The position numbers were made by a program, and so were the translations under genes. Below the pieces are notes generated by a model. The model was not told the origin of the DNA and ran no database searches. It worked only from the letters and a program-made list of their open reading frames with translations. This document shows, piece by piece, positions 1 through 7,247 of a DNA stretch of 15,312 bases; the first letter of the stretch is position 1; each line of letters begins with the position of its first letter. Source of the stretch: Bacteroidota bacterium (lineage in GTDB: Bacteria > Bacteroidota > Bacteroidia > Bacteroidales > Tenuifilaceae); contig JAEXVC010000047.1 in assembly GCA_023406715.1 (NCBI GenBank), positions 1 through 15,312 of the forward strand, given 5' to 3'.

Positions 1-46
1 AGAGTAACTTCTTCCTATCGCTTAAATTAAATACATCTTGCTCCAT
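1..46 (-). CDS. Probable N-terminal fragment of an unknown gene cut by the left edge
   Basis: A minus-strand ATG at 46-44 opens a frame that stays open for 15 codons to the window edge and reads MEQDVFNLSDRKKLL, a composition that looks like real protein. The upstream DNA is a long AT-rich non-coding stretch, as expected before a gene start. A possible -7 element (TTACTTTG read on the minus strand, 82-89) is 7/8 to TAnnTTTG. Fifteen codons are too few to name a family, and a chance open frame of this length is quite possible. Confidence 0.4.
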   Translation of the reverse strand, partial: MEQDVFNLSDRKKLL

Positions 47-283
47 AATCAACACACTTAAACATCATCACAATGTATTATCAAAGTAAAAACTGATGGG
101 AAATTATGGGAAGGAGGGTTTCAATACATTTACTTTAACTGATAAACGGAAATAAGGTTACAAAAGTGTTTTTTATCATTGTTTTATAAGTATTTGATAT
201 TAAATTATTTAATTGTTATTCGGGCGTCTTTTTAGAATAAATTAACAAAAAAGATTACGAGATTAGATGAAATGATTAAAAAG
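47..283. other. AT-rich intergenic region with no recognisable gene
   Basis: This stretch lies between the possible gene start at the left edge and the terminator of the Hdr/Qmo-like operon. It is AT-rich and has no convincing open frame on either strand. I see no tRNA-like or riboswitch-like fold. The only hint of a signal is the weak minus-strand -7 element at 82-89. Confidence 0.6.
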
Positions 284-315
284 AAAGGGTGTTTCAGCAT
301 TTCGAAACACCCTTT
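284..315 (-). terminator. Rho-independent terminator of the Hdr/Qmo-like operon
   Basis: A perfect 12-bp stem (AAAGGGTGTTTC at 284-295 with GAAACACCCTTT at 304-315) encloses an 8-nt loop. Read on the minus strand it is followed by CTTTTTAA. It starts about 20 bp after the stop codon of the last operon gene, so it fits as the end of that transcript. On the plus strand no T-tract follows, so it looks one-directional. Confidence 0.9.
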
Positions 316-336
316 AGCATTATTCCTAGTTAAATG

Positions 337-1413
337 CTACTTAGTAGTTGATATTTTGTTTAACTCAATAACCTTTGCAAAATACATCGCAAACGAGCGG
401 TACAAAAAATGTGTCCATTTGCCGAATGGTACAATAATTATTGCCCATTGAACAAGTACTATCAAGTGTACCATAAATAGCCAAAAGTTACTTACGAGAA
501 TATTTATATCGATAAAGAGCCTCACCATAAAAGCAGTAACTCCCATCAGAAATAACCATATTACAAAGAACCAGTCCGAGGGTTGAGAGAATTTTCGTAA
601 TGCTTCCGCTTTTTGAATTCGTTTTAAAACAAAGTGGAATGTAACTACAAATATTACAGCACTCTCGATGTATCCAAGAACTATTACAAATAGATTCTCC
701 GATTCAAACCAGTTAAGGAAAACCGTTGTAAATAGTAGCGATAGGTACCCAAGAACAAGAATAAAATGCTCGAACCACATTATTCTGCTTTCGCGGGTTT
801 GCTCACATTCCAGAAAGCGCTTTTGGGTGAACATGTGGATTAGTAGTTCAGTAAAAGCCTTGTAGTAAACCTTTACAGTTGCTTTTGTTCCCGGTTTCAG
901 TATGGTGTAGTACCACATTCTAATGATATTTGGCACTAGAATTACTGCAAAAACACTAGCAATGGCAAGCATCTCAAACAAATGCCCGAAGTGCATAATC
1001 TTTTCCTGATTCCATTCAAGATTATTGGCAAATGCAATTAGCCCAACAATAATCAGGATAAAACCAATAATATATGCCGATAGATTTTTATACAGTAAGC
1101 CAGAAAGTCCAGTCCAGTCGTACTTTGAGGTTAGCCAGCGTCGTAGGCTCATCATTAGCTCGCCGGGATGTGCTTGCCTTGGGCAATCGGTGCTACACTC
1201 GCCGCAGTAGTAACACATCCAGGGTTTAAGCGATGATTTAATGTCGTCCTCCAGGCCAAGTGTGCTGTAGCGAACCATCTCGCGTGGAAACGACTCCTCT
1301 TTCTTCGATAGCGAGCATATTGCTGTACAGTTTCCACAGTTGAAGCACAAGTGAAAGTCCTTTGCTCCAAATTGTTTGATTTCTTCTGCAAAATCGGGGT
1401 TTATATGCGACAT
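337..1413 (-). CDS. QmoC-like membrane subunit: HdrC-type 2x[4Fe-4S] domain fused to cytochrome b-like domain
   Basis: The 358-residue protein starts with an HdrC-like domain carrying two four-cysteine cluster motifs, C23-x2-C26-x2-C29-x3-C33 and C67-x2-C70-x2-C73-x3-C77. About six hydrophobic segments follow (near 113-131, 145-165, 212-233, 242-264, 281-300, 311-331). Histidines at or near these (H193, H216, H260, H316, H335) are candidate heme b ligands. This order and length match QmoC, the quinone-facing subunit of the QmoABC complex of sulfate reducers. By inference it anchors the complex in the cytoplasmic membrane and passes electrons between the HdrA-like subunits and menaquinone. It is the last operon gene, 6 bp after the preceding stop. 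Orthology to true QmoC is not shown; HdrC/cytochrome b fusions such as DsrM/HdrE types are related. Confidence 0.88.
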   Translation of the reverse strand: MSHINPDFAEEIKQFGAKDFHLCFNCGNCTAICSLSKKEESFPREMVRYSTLGLEDDIKSSLKPWMCYYCGECSTDCPRQAHPGELMMSLRRWLTSKYDWTGLSGLLYKNLSAYIIGFILIIVGLIAFANNLEWNQEKIMHFGHLFEMLAIASVFAVILVPNIIRMWYYTILKPGTKATVKVYYKAFTELLIHMFTQKRFLECEQTRESRIMWFEHFILVLGYLSLLFTTVFLNWFESENLFVIVLGYIESAVIFVVTFHFVLKRIQKAEALRKFSQPSDWFFVIWLFLMGVTAFMVRLFIDINILVSNFWLFMVHLIVLVQWAIIIVPFGKWTHFLYRSFAMYFAKVIELNKISTTK

Positions 1414-1419
1414 AGTTGT

Positions 1420-3390
1420 TTACTTTTTTAGTTTGTACATAAAGTAGGCCTCATCATCATTGAGTCCTGCTGGCTCAACCACGCTGTAACGGTTCATTGT
1501 CATTAAGTGCCAGGTTACAAGGTGCGACTCAATTCCTGTTGCCTCGGATATTTGTGGAATGGTTAGCGATTTTCCATCGAGAACCGATACAATACTGTTC
1601 CATAGTTCAGGGTATTCCTTCATTCCCGATTTAGCCTCTTCGGCTTTTGCTCCATGCTCCAATTCCCGCTGTTCAATTTCACCTTCCGACATAAAACCGT
1701 CAATCATCGATTCTACCTCGTTATCGGTGTACTGTGCAATTTCAATTGCGTTTGTGGGACACACTGGAGTGCAGATTCCGCATCCGGTACAGGTCGAAAT
1801 ATTGACTTCGGCTATCATCTTGCCGCTACTTTCGATAGGTTTAATGGCATCGTACTCGCAAACCTCGCTACATTTATTGCACCAAGCACACGCATCTGCG
1901 TTAACCCTGGCAACAATCGGCTCTAGCTCAATATTCCCTTTTCGAATTACTGCGTTGATTTTTGCCGCGCCCGACAGTGCCGATTGTACCGATTCTGTTA
2001 TATTCTTTGGTCCCTGACAAGCACCCCCAATGTAAACGCCCTTAATTACTGTTTCAACGGGCTTTAGTTTTGGGTGAATCTCGTTGAAGAACTTATCGGT
2101 TCCAATTGGAATTTTTAGTTTACCCGATATTTCGTTGCTATCGCTGCGGGCAACCATTCCGGAAACCAGAACAACCAAGTCGGCATCGAGTGTTAGTTCC
2201 TTTTTCGATGTCAAGTAATCCTTAACTTTGATAAAAGGTTTGTTATCCTTCAATTCTACTACTGGTGGTTCTTTCTCCTCAAATTTTATGTAGATATCGC
2301 CTTTTCTTGACGATTCTTGATATAGGAGTTCCTGTTTTCCATACGTTCTGATATCTCTGTATAGATGGAATGCTTTAACACCTTCGAACCTCTCGTGAAA
2401 GTTTAGCGAAGAGTGAATTGCTGCGGTACAGCAATGGCGAGAGCAGTACTTGTTTTCGCCTTTAGATTGTCGGTTGCCAACGCAGTATATGTATGCAACT
2501 GTTTTTACAGGTTTTCCATTGTGGATAAGTTTTCCATTGCTATTCTCCACCAGCTTGTTGAAATCCTGAAGCGTGATAACGTTTTCGGATAGTTTGTATC
2601 CGTACTCACCTTCGTTGGGTTGATAAAAATCGAAACCGGTTGTTACTAGCACAGACCCAACGTTAAGTTTGAGCAATTCGCCACCAACATTCACATCAAT
2701 AAAGAAGTTTCCAATACTTCCCGAAACCTTATCAAGTTTAGCGCTGGTGAATATGTTGATGTTGTTCATCTGCTTAATGCGTTGGTAAAGTCTATCTATA
2801 ACCTCTTTACCATTTTCGCCAGTCATAAACAGTTTTTCTGCTGTTAGGATTCTTCCACCAATCTCGGCTTCTTTCTCAATGAGGTAAACCTGATTGCCCA
2901 TTCGAGCTAAATCTATGGCAGCCCGCAATCCCGATACACCAGCCCCAATTACAGCAACAGCCTTTTGTGCAGTAATTTCGATGCTTTCCAAAGCCTCGGA
3001 GTGCGATACTCTGTTTATTCCTGCACGAATTAAGCCGTAAGCTTTAACTGTAGCATCCATTGGTTTATCGGAATGCGCCCACGAGCATTGTTCGCGAACG
3101 TTTACCTGTGTATAATTGTACGGATTGATACCTGCTCGCATTGCAACACCTCGGAATGTGTGTGTATGCAACTTTGGCGAGCACGATGCAACCACAATAG
3201 CATCGAGTTGCTTCTCGTTGATATCCTGTATCATCTCCTTTTGGTTGGCATCGGAGCAGGCAAACATCACATCTTTCGATATAATTACGCCATCCTCGTT
3301 AGCCATTAGTTTGCCAAGTTGCTCCACATCAACATAGTCGGAGATGTTTCCTCCGCAATGGCATATATATACTCCTATTCGTTGTTTCAT
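1420..3390 (-). CDS. HdrA-like (QmoB-like) flavoprotein with two C-terminal [4Fe-4S] motifs and a winged-helix-like tail
   Basis: This 656-residue protein has the HdrA N-terminal domain (GVYICHCGGNI near residue 5-16, ASCSPK at C70, QCSWAH at C102), an FAD Rossmann motif GAGVSG at 149-154, the HdrA thioredoxin-reductase-like half (C303, C316, C320, C321), and a bacterial ferredoxin domain (C501/C504/C507/C511 and C534/C537/C540/C544). Residues 590-656 resemble a small winged-helix domain and replace the MvhD-like domain at the end of classical QmoB; here MvhD is a separate gene. I chose the ATG at 3390. An in-frame ATG at 3420 would add ten residues, but it sits on the edge of a palindromic repeat and the HdrA motif fits the later start. 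Likely role: electron transfer between flavin, Fe-S clusters and the membrane subunit; possibly the ferredoxin-reactive site. Confidence 0.88.
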   Translation of the reverse strand: MKQRIGVYICHCGGNISDYVDVEQLGKLMANEDGVIISKDVMFACSDANQKEMIQDINEKQLDAIVVASCSPKLHTHTFRGVAMRAGINPYNYTQVNVREQCSWAHSDKPMDATVKAYGLIRAGINRVSHSEALESIEITAQKAVAVIGAGVSGLRAAIDLARMGNQVYLIEKEAEIGGRILTAEKLFMTGENGKEVIDRLYQRIKQMNNINIFTSAKLDKVSGSIGNFFIDVNVGGELLKLNVGSVLVTTGFDFYQPNEGEYGYKLSENVITLQDFNKLVENSNGKLIHNGKPVKTVAYIYCVGNRQSKGENKYCSRHCCTAAIHSSLNFHERFEGVKAFHLYRDIRTYGKQELLYQESSRKGDIYIKFEEKEPPVVELKDNKPFIKVKDYLTSKKELTLDADLVVLVSGMVARSDSNEISGKLKIPIGTDKFFNEIHPKLKPVETVIKGVYIGGACQGPKNITESVQSALSGAAKINAVIRKGNIELEPIVARVNADACAWCNKCSEVCEYDAIKPIESSGKMIAEVNISTCTGCGICTPVCPTNAIEIAQYTDNEVESMIDGFMSEGEIEQRELEHGAKAEEAKSGMKEYPELWNSIVSVLDGKSLTIPQISEATGIESHLVTWHLMTMNRYSVVEPAGLNDDEAYFMYKLKK

Positions 3391-3417
3391 CCTTACTGTT
3401 TTTAAGTCTTTTCTTGT

Positions 3418-3480
3418 CATTCCTGCGAAAGCAGGAATCCTAAACTTTATTTTATGGATTCCGGGTCAAGCCCGGAATGT
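3418..3480. repeat. Double-hairpin palindromic intergenic repeat (dRS3/REP-like)
   Basis: Two short palindromes, CATTCCTGCGAAAGCAGGAATC and GATTCCGGGTCAAGCCCGGAATG-like halves, face each other across an AT-rich centre. The outer ends (CATTCC and GGAATG) are complementary, so the whole unit can also form one long hairpin. Units of the type ATTCC-N8-GGAAT are known as dispersed repeats in many bacterial genomes (for example Neisseria dRS3). It fills the gap between the two HdrA-like genes. It has no T-tract, so it is not a typical terminator, but its structure could affect mRNA stability or relative expression. Confidence 0.85.
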
Positions 3481-3491
3481 TTATCGAGTAA

Positions 3492-6239
3492 CTATAAATT
3501 ATTCACGTAACTTGCCGCTTCCGATGCCGCTGACCCAGCGGAAAGTATTGAGTCCGGAATATCCTTTGGACCAGCAGCAGTTCCCGCTACAAACACTCCA
3601 TCGATACTGGTTAGCGAGGGGCTTACAAGTTCATCAATCGATTTTATAAATCCCTGATTGTCCAGTTCCAACTTCTGATTGGTGAAAACTTTTGTTATTT
3701 CGTTGTTTGGTAAAACACCAACTGAAAGAACCACCAAATCGTGCTTTGCCTCCTTGAGCGTTCCGGTAGTTACATCTTCGTATCGGAGAATTAAATCGCC
3801 ACTTTTCTCATCCTTTTGGGTGACTTTTGCAACTTTCCCCTTGATAAAACTAACGCCCATTCCTTTTGATTGCTGGAAGAACTCCTCGTAGCCTTTGCCA
3901 AATGCTCTGATATCCATATAGTAGATTGTGATATCGGCCATTGGCAGAGCTCCCATAAGCAGTTGGGCTTGCTTTATGGAGTACATGCAGCAAATCTGCG
4001 AGCAGATTGGGTTGTTGGCGCATTCGGTGCTACAGCCCATAGCATTTTCGAGGCTTGAGTCGCGAGAGCCAGTACACAGGATATATGCAATTTTATCGGG
4101 TACCTTGCCATCGCTAGGACGAAGAACGCTGTTGAAGGGGCGGGTAGGGGCAATTAACCTATCCATCTGCATGGCATCAATTACGTTTGGATATTTGCCA
4201 TAGCCGTATTGAGGCTTGTTTTCAGGCTTGAAAAGTTTGAAACCTGTTGATACAATTACCGATTTGGCATCGGTTACAATTTGCTCATCCTTTTGCGAAA
4301 AATCGATTGCCTCGGCAGGACAAGCAGAAATACATTGATGACATTCGCGACAGTTGCTGCAATCCAAACAGCGCTCGGCGCTGAGTTTTACTTCTTCCTC
4401 GGTGAATGTTTTTTCTACATCACTGAAATCCTTTACTCTTTCAGTTGCTGGGCGATATGTATCGTGAATAGGATTTGCAAGTTTGATATTATCTCTGCTT
4501 AAAACCTTGGTTTTGTCAACAGCCGGGAGTTTGTCTCCAAACTCAAAATCATCGGGATTTAAACCGTTAAGGTACTTGTCGATATAGAAAGCGGCCTGCT
4601 TTCCTTGACCTGCTGCTTCAATAATGGTAGTTGCTCCTGTAACACCATCGCCTCCGGCGAATATGTATGAAGTGGCGGTTTGTAGGGTTTTATCGTTTAC
4701 TTTGATGGTTCCGCCTTTTTTCAACTCTAGTTCATTCCCAAAAATTGATGTTGAGGGTTGTAACCCAATGGCTTCAACCACAAAATCAACCTCCTCTATA
4801 TATTCTGAACCTTCAACAGGAACAGAGCTACGACGTCCGCTGGCATCGGGTTTGTCGAGTTTCATTTTGATAAGTTGAACCTTGGTTAACTTGCCATTCT
4901 CGCCAATGAACTTAACTGGGTTGCGGAGAATCATAATTTCAACACCTTCCTCCTCTGCCTCCATAATTTCAGGAGCAAAGCAGGGCATCTCTTCACGGCT
5001 CCGACGGTAAACAACAATTACTTTCGATGCTCCAAGTCGGAGCGCTGTGCGCGATGCATCAATGGCTGTATTTCCACCACCAAAAACCATTACTTTTTTA
5101 CCCGTAAGGTTATCTTTTTCACCAATATTGGCATTGCGTAGGAAATCTAGACACGAAACAACGCCCTTTAAATCGGAACCCTCTATATTGAATTTGCTGC
5201 TTTGGTGCGTTCCCACAGAAACGAATACCGCATCAAATCCTTCTTCTTTCAGTTTTGAGATGTTCTCGATTCGCTTGTTGACTTCAATTTCAACACCCAA
5301 TGAGGTGATATTCTGTATATCGCGCTCTACAACATTTTTCGGAAGCCTATACTCTGGGAGTGTTAGCATTAGCATACCGCCTGCTTTGGGTGCGGCTTCG
5401 AATATTTTAACTGAATGTCCTTTTAATGCTAAATGATATGCTGCTGTTAATCCAGCAGGTCCAGAACCAACAATTGCAACACGTTTACCCGTGCTTGGTT
5501 TGGTTTCCTTAGTTGGTGCTTGTGGGTATTTTTTGTAGTAATCCTCAACAAAGAAGCGTTTAATTCTGCGAATATCAACTGGAGCCTCAAGACTACCACG
5601 CGTACACTCGCTTTGGCAAGGTGCATAACAGGCTCTGCCTAAACTTCCCGGAATTGGAATATCCTCGAGGTGAAGATGCATTGCATCCTCATGCTGTCCA
5701 TTTCGGACAAGTGAAATGTAGCCGTAGGGCTTAACTCCTCCGGGACACTTGTTTATGCAAGGAGCCGATTCGCCTTGGCGTTCAATTGATGCAATTCTTG
5801 GATTGGCAAGGCTAAATGGGATATACGCCACTTTTCGACCGGCTAAACGGGCGTTATAGTCATCGGGACGAACCTCAGGACAAGCAAATTCGCACTCCTG
5901 ACAGCCTGTGCAAACTTCGGGTTTAACAAAGCGTGCCTTGCGATTTATATTGATTTTAAAACTCGTATTATCTTTATCGATTGACCCAATTTGGCTGTTA
6001 AGCATCAAGGTGATATTCGGATGCCTAGCAGTTTCGGACATTTTGGGTGTTGTAATACACGCAGCGCAGTCGAGTGTTGGGAAAACCTTGCTCAGCTGTA
6101 TCATTTTGCCACCAATGGAAAGTTCTTTCTCAACCAGAAGAACCTTGTAGTCCATATCCGCGAGACTAAGTGCTGCTTCCTGTCCGGCTATTCCTCCGCC
6201 CACAACAAGGGCGTCGTATTTTTTGTTGTTTTCTGACAT
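3492..6239 (-). CDS. HdrA-like flavoprotein with an inserted GltD/NfnB NAD(P)H-oxidoreductase module
   Basis: The 915-residue protein is a two-in-one flavoenzyme. Residues 1-155 are the first HdrA/QmoA half: FAD motif GGGIAG 14-19, DCAACITTPKM with C58/C61, and a four-cysteine motif C110/C113/C116/C120. Residues about 158-560 form a complete GltD/NfnB-type module: N-terminal cysteines (C161, C165, C204, C208, C212), FAD motif GSGPAG 258-263, NAD(P)H motif GGGNTA 387-392, VYRRSREEMP 409-419 (the arginines favour NADPH), and AGGD 528-531. A cysteine-rich cluster site follows (C624-C640), then the second HdrA half (C722, C736, C740, C746, C750, C751; closing AGTAAGPKDI). By family knowledge, HdrA and NfnB flavins can bifurcate electrons. 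Here the second FAD would give the complex an NAD(P)H entry or exit. HdrA-NfnB fusions occur elsewhere; the function of this one is inferred. Confidence 0.9.
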   Translation of the reverse strand: MSENNKKYDALVVGGGIAGQEAALSLADMDYKVLLVEKELSIGGKMIQLSKVFPTLDCAACITTPKMSETARHPNITLMLNSQIGSIDKDNTSFKININRKARFVKPEVCTGCQECEFACPEVRPDDYNARLAGRKVAYIPFSLANPRIASIERQGESAPCINKCPGGVKPYGYISLVRNGQHEDAMHLHLEDIPIPGSLGRACYAPCQSECTRGSLEAPVDIRRIKRFFVEDYYKKYPQAPTKETKPSTGKRVAIVGSGPAGLTAAYHLALKGHSVKIFEAAPKAGGMLMLTLPEYRLPKNVVERDIQNITSLGVEIEVNKRIENISKLKEEGFDAVFVSVGTHQSSKFNIEGSDLKGVVSCLDFLRNANIGEKDNLTGKKVMVFGGGNTAIDASRTALRLGASKVIVVYRRSREEMPCFAPEIMEAEEEGVEIMILRNPVKFIGENGKLTKVQLIKMKLDKPDASGRRSSVPVEGSEYIEEVDFVVEAIGLQPSTSIFGNELELKKGGTIKVNDKTLQTATSYIFAGGDGVTGATTIIEAAGQGKQAAFYIDKYLNGLNPDDFEFGDKLPAVDKTKVLSRDNIKLANPIHDTYRPATERVKDFSDVEKTFTEEEVKLSAERCLDCSNCRECHQCISACPAEAIDFSQKDEQIVTDAKSVIVSTGFKLFKPENKPQYGYGKYPNVIDAMQMDRLIAPTRPFNSVLRPSDGKVPDKIAYILCTGSRDSSLENAMGCSTECANNPICSQICCMYSIKQAQLLMGALPMADITIYYMDIRAFGKGYEEFFQQSKGMGVSFIKGKVAKVTQKDEKSGDLILRYEDVTTGTLKEAKHDLVVLSVGVLPNNEITKVFTNQKLELDNQGFIKSIDELVSPSLTSIDGVFVAGTAAGPKDIPDSILSAGSAASEAASYVNNL

Positions 6240-6301
6240 TGTTTCAGATTTGGATTAAATCTTACTTTTACTTTGAGATTTTGCTATTTGTGGAAAAAAA
6301 A

Positions 6302-6338
6302 CACAAAGGCTCATAATTATATCACGAAGAGCACAAAG
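6302..6338. repeat. Degenerate CACRAAG motif cluster in the hdrA-mvhD gap
   Basis: CACAAAG (6302-6308), CACGAAG (6323-6329) and CACAAAG (6332-6338) lie in the 105-bp gap between the MvhD-like and HdrA-NfnB genes. Related CGCAAAG/CTTTGCG motifs appear in the next gap upstream (6817-6860). They look like remnants of a dispersed low-complexity repeat; no function is evident. Confidence 0.4.
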
Positions 6339-6344
6339 AATTAT

Positions 6345-6773
6345 TTAACTAGGCTTATACTCCTCAGTATTTAGACTTCCCAATTCGGAAAGAATTTTTG
6401 AGAAGTTCCCCATATGGCTTACAAATGGTTCGGCACAAACAGAGCAAAGCGCGGCCATTCTGATTCGTTTGGGATTGATGTTTTTTTCCCTCATCATTTT
6501 TTGCGATTCCACAATGATTGTGTTGGTATGCTCGGCGCATTTAGGGCTGTAGGAGCACTCGTGCCCATCGGCAGCGATAAATACACCATCGAAACCTTTT
6601 TCGAATGCTCGCATAATCCATCGTGGTTTAATGCCCGATGAGCAGGGCAGACTAATAACGTAAACCGTAGGCGAGTAGTGTAGTTTACGCAATCCGACTT
6701 GGTCGATTCCTGGGTCCGATATTTTATCGGTGGAGAAGACCAGTATTTTTGGTGAGAAGTTTTCGGTTGGCAT
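6345..6773 (-). CDS. MvhD-like (hydrogenase iron-sulfur subunit D) electron-transfer protein with altered cysteines
   Basis: The 142-residue protein matches the MvhD/FrhD fold pattern: PKILVFSTD at 8-16, PCSSGIKPRWIMRAFEKGFDGV at 43-64, then GHECSYSPKC with C73 and C79, and MAALCSVCAEPF with C110 and C113. Known MvhD proteins carry a [2Fe-2S] cluster and link HdrA to its electron donor. They normally have an N-terminal CxxC right after the first strand; here that place reads STDKIS. Cluster binding, if kept, must use C44, C73 and some of C79/C110/C113. In QmoB of sulfate reducers this domain is fused to the HdrA-like chain, whereas here it is a free subunit. It lies 105 bp before the HdrA-NfnB gene in the same direction, so it is likely its docking partner. 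Confidence 0.82.
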   Translation of the reverse strand: MPTENFSPKILVFSTDKISDPGIDQVGLRKLHYSPTVYVISLPCSSGIKPRWIMRAFEKGFDGVFIAADGHECSYSPKCAEHTNTIIVESQKMMREKNINPKRIRMAALCSVCAEPFVSHMGNFSKILSELGSLNTEEYKPS

Positions 6774-6800
6774 TGTAAATAGATTTTGAACGCTAACTTG

Positions 6801-6846
6801 CCTGCCGCTAGGCAGGGACGCAAAGTTGCTATGTAAACTTTGCGTC
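6801..6846. repeat. Two adjacent hairpins in the tusA-mvhD gap
   Basis: CCTGCC-GCTA-GGCAGG (6801-6816) is directly followed by an 11-bp stem, GACGCAAAGTT (6817-6827) with AACTTTGCGTC (6836-6846), with an 8-nt loop. A further CTTTGCG copy follows at 6854-6860. Neither stem has a T-tract on either side, so these look like dispersed repeats or mRNA-processing/stability hairpins rather than terminators. Confidence 0.8.
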
Positions 6847-6869
6847 GTAGCGCCTTTGCGTTTAAATCA

Positions 6870-7121
6870 TTATGCTTTTTTAAGGAATAAGCGGCTGTAG
6901 CTATCTTCCTCAACAATACCAAGGAACTCGTGCTCCATCTTTTGGCACCATTTAGGAATATCGTGCTTTGTACCTTCGTCGGATGAGAGGATTTCCATAA
7001 TTTCGCCCGATTCAATATCGCCAATAGCTTTTTTAGCGGCTAAAAGCGGACCAGGACAAGCGGTTCCACGTGCATCAACAGTTTGGTTTGCCTTTAGGTT
7101 TCTTAATTCTTCAGTTGTCAT
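6870..7121 (-). CDS. tusA: TusA family sulfur carrier protein
   Basis: The 83-residue protein has the TusA/SirA/YedF signature: VDARGTACPGPLLAAKKAI with the persulfide-carrying C22 in the CPGP motif, then SSDEGTKHDIPKWCQKMEHEFLG with a second cysteine, C59, and a typical IFT-fold length. TusA proteins carry sulfane sulfur as a cysteine persulfide and hand it to DsrE-type proteins or enzymes. Its place between the DsrE2-like and MvhD-like genes, all on one strand, points to a dedicated relay for the flavoenzyme complex rather than to tRNA thiolation, though the latter cannot be excluded. Repeat-containing gaps of 96 and 126 bp flank it. Confidence 0.92.
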   Translation of the reverse strand: MTTEELRNLKANQTVDARGTACPGPLLAAKKAIGDIESGEIMEILSSDEGTKHDIPKWCQKMEHEFLGIVEEDSYSRLFLKKA

Positions 7122-7160
7122 TTTAGTATGTTTTTGATGATTGATTTATATTATTTAGTT

Positions 7161-7238
7161 TGGATAGATGGATTAGTGGATTGTTGGAGAATTGTGTTCA
7201 TAATGTAAATCCAATCATCCATTACTCCATAACTCCAT
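7161..7238. repeat. Palindromic intergenic repeat, copy 1 (dsrE-tusA gap)
   Basis: This unit shares ATGGATTARTGGA, TGTTGGAGAA, ATTGTG and the 23-base end AATCCAATCATCCATYACTCCAT (Y at one site) with a second unit near 9741-9814. Its ends are imperfectly complementary (GGATTAGTGGA against TCCATTACTCC), so it can fold as a hairpin. Two copies within 2.6 kb mark it as a dispersed repeat family. Confidence 0.8.
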
Positions 7239-7247
7239 AGCTTCTGT

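Noticed and set aside
3344..3649. Plus-strand 101-residue frame across the double-hairpin repeat
   Set aside because: It overlaps the ends of two HdrA-like genes and translates the repeat itself; no family resemblance.
337..6239. Canonical QmoABC for sulfate reduction
   Set aside because: The HdrA-NfnB fusion, separate MvhD and missing MvhD tail on the QmoB-like chain differ from QmoABC, and no aprAB, sat or dsrAB gene is in view. Only a Qmo-like relation is supported.
6801..6846. Terminator splitting the operon
   Set aside because: The hairpins are strong but no T-run follows on the minus strand, so a rho-independent terminator is not supported.
6494..7024. Minus-strand frame of 176 residues across the MvhD-like and TusA genes
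   Set aside because: It runs through the twin hairpins and overlaps two clear family genes in other frames; the product has no recognisable pattern.
7161..7238. CRISPR repeat or attachment site
   Set aside because: Only two copies far apart, each a self-complementary unit, with no spacers, cas genes, integrase or tRNA nearby.
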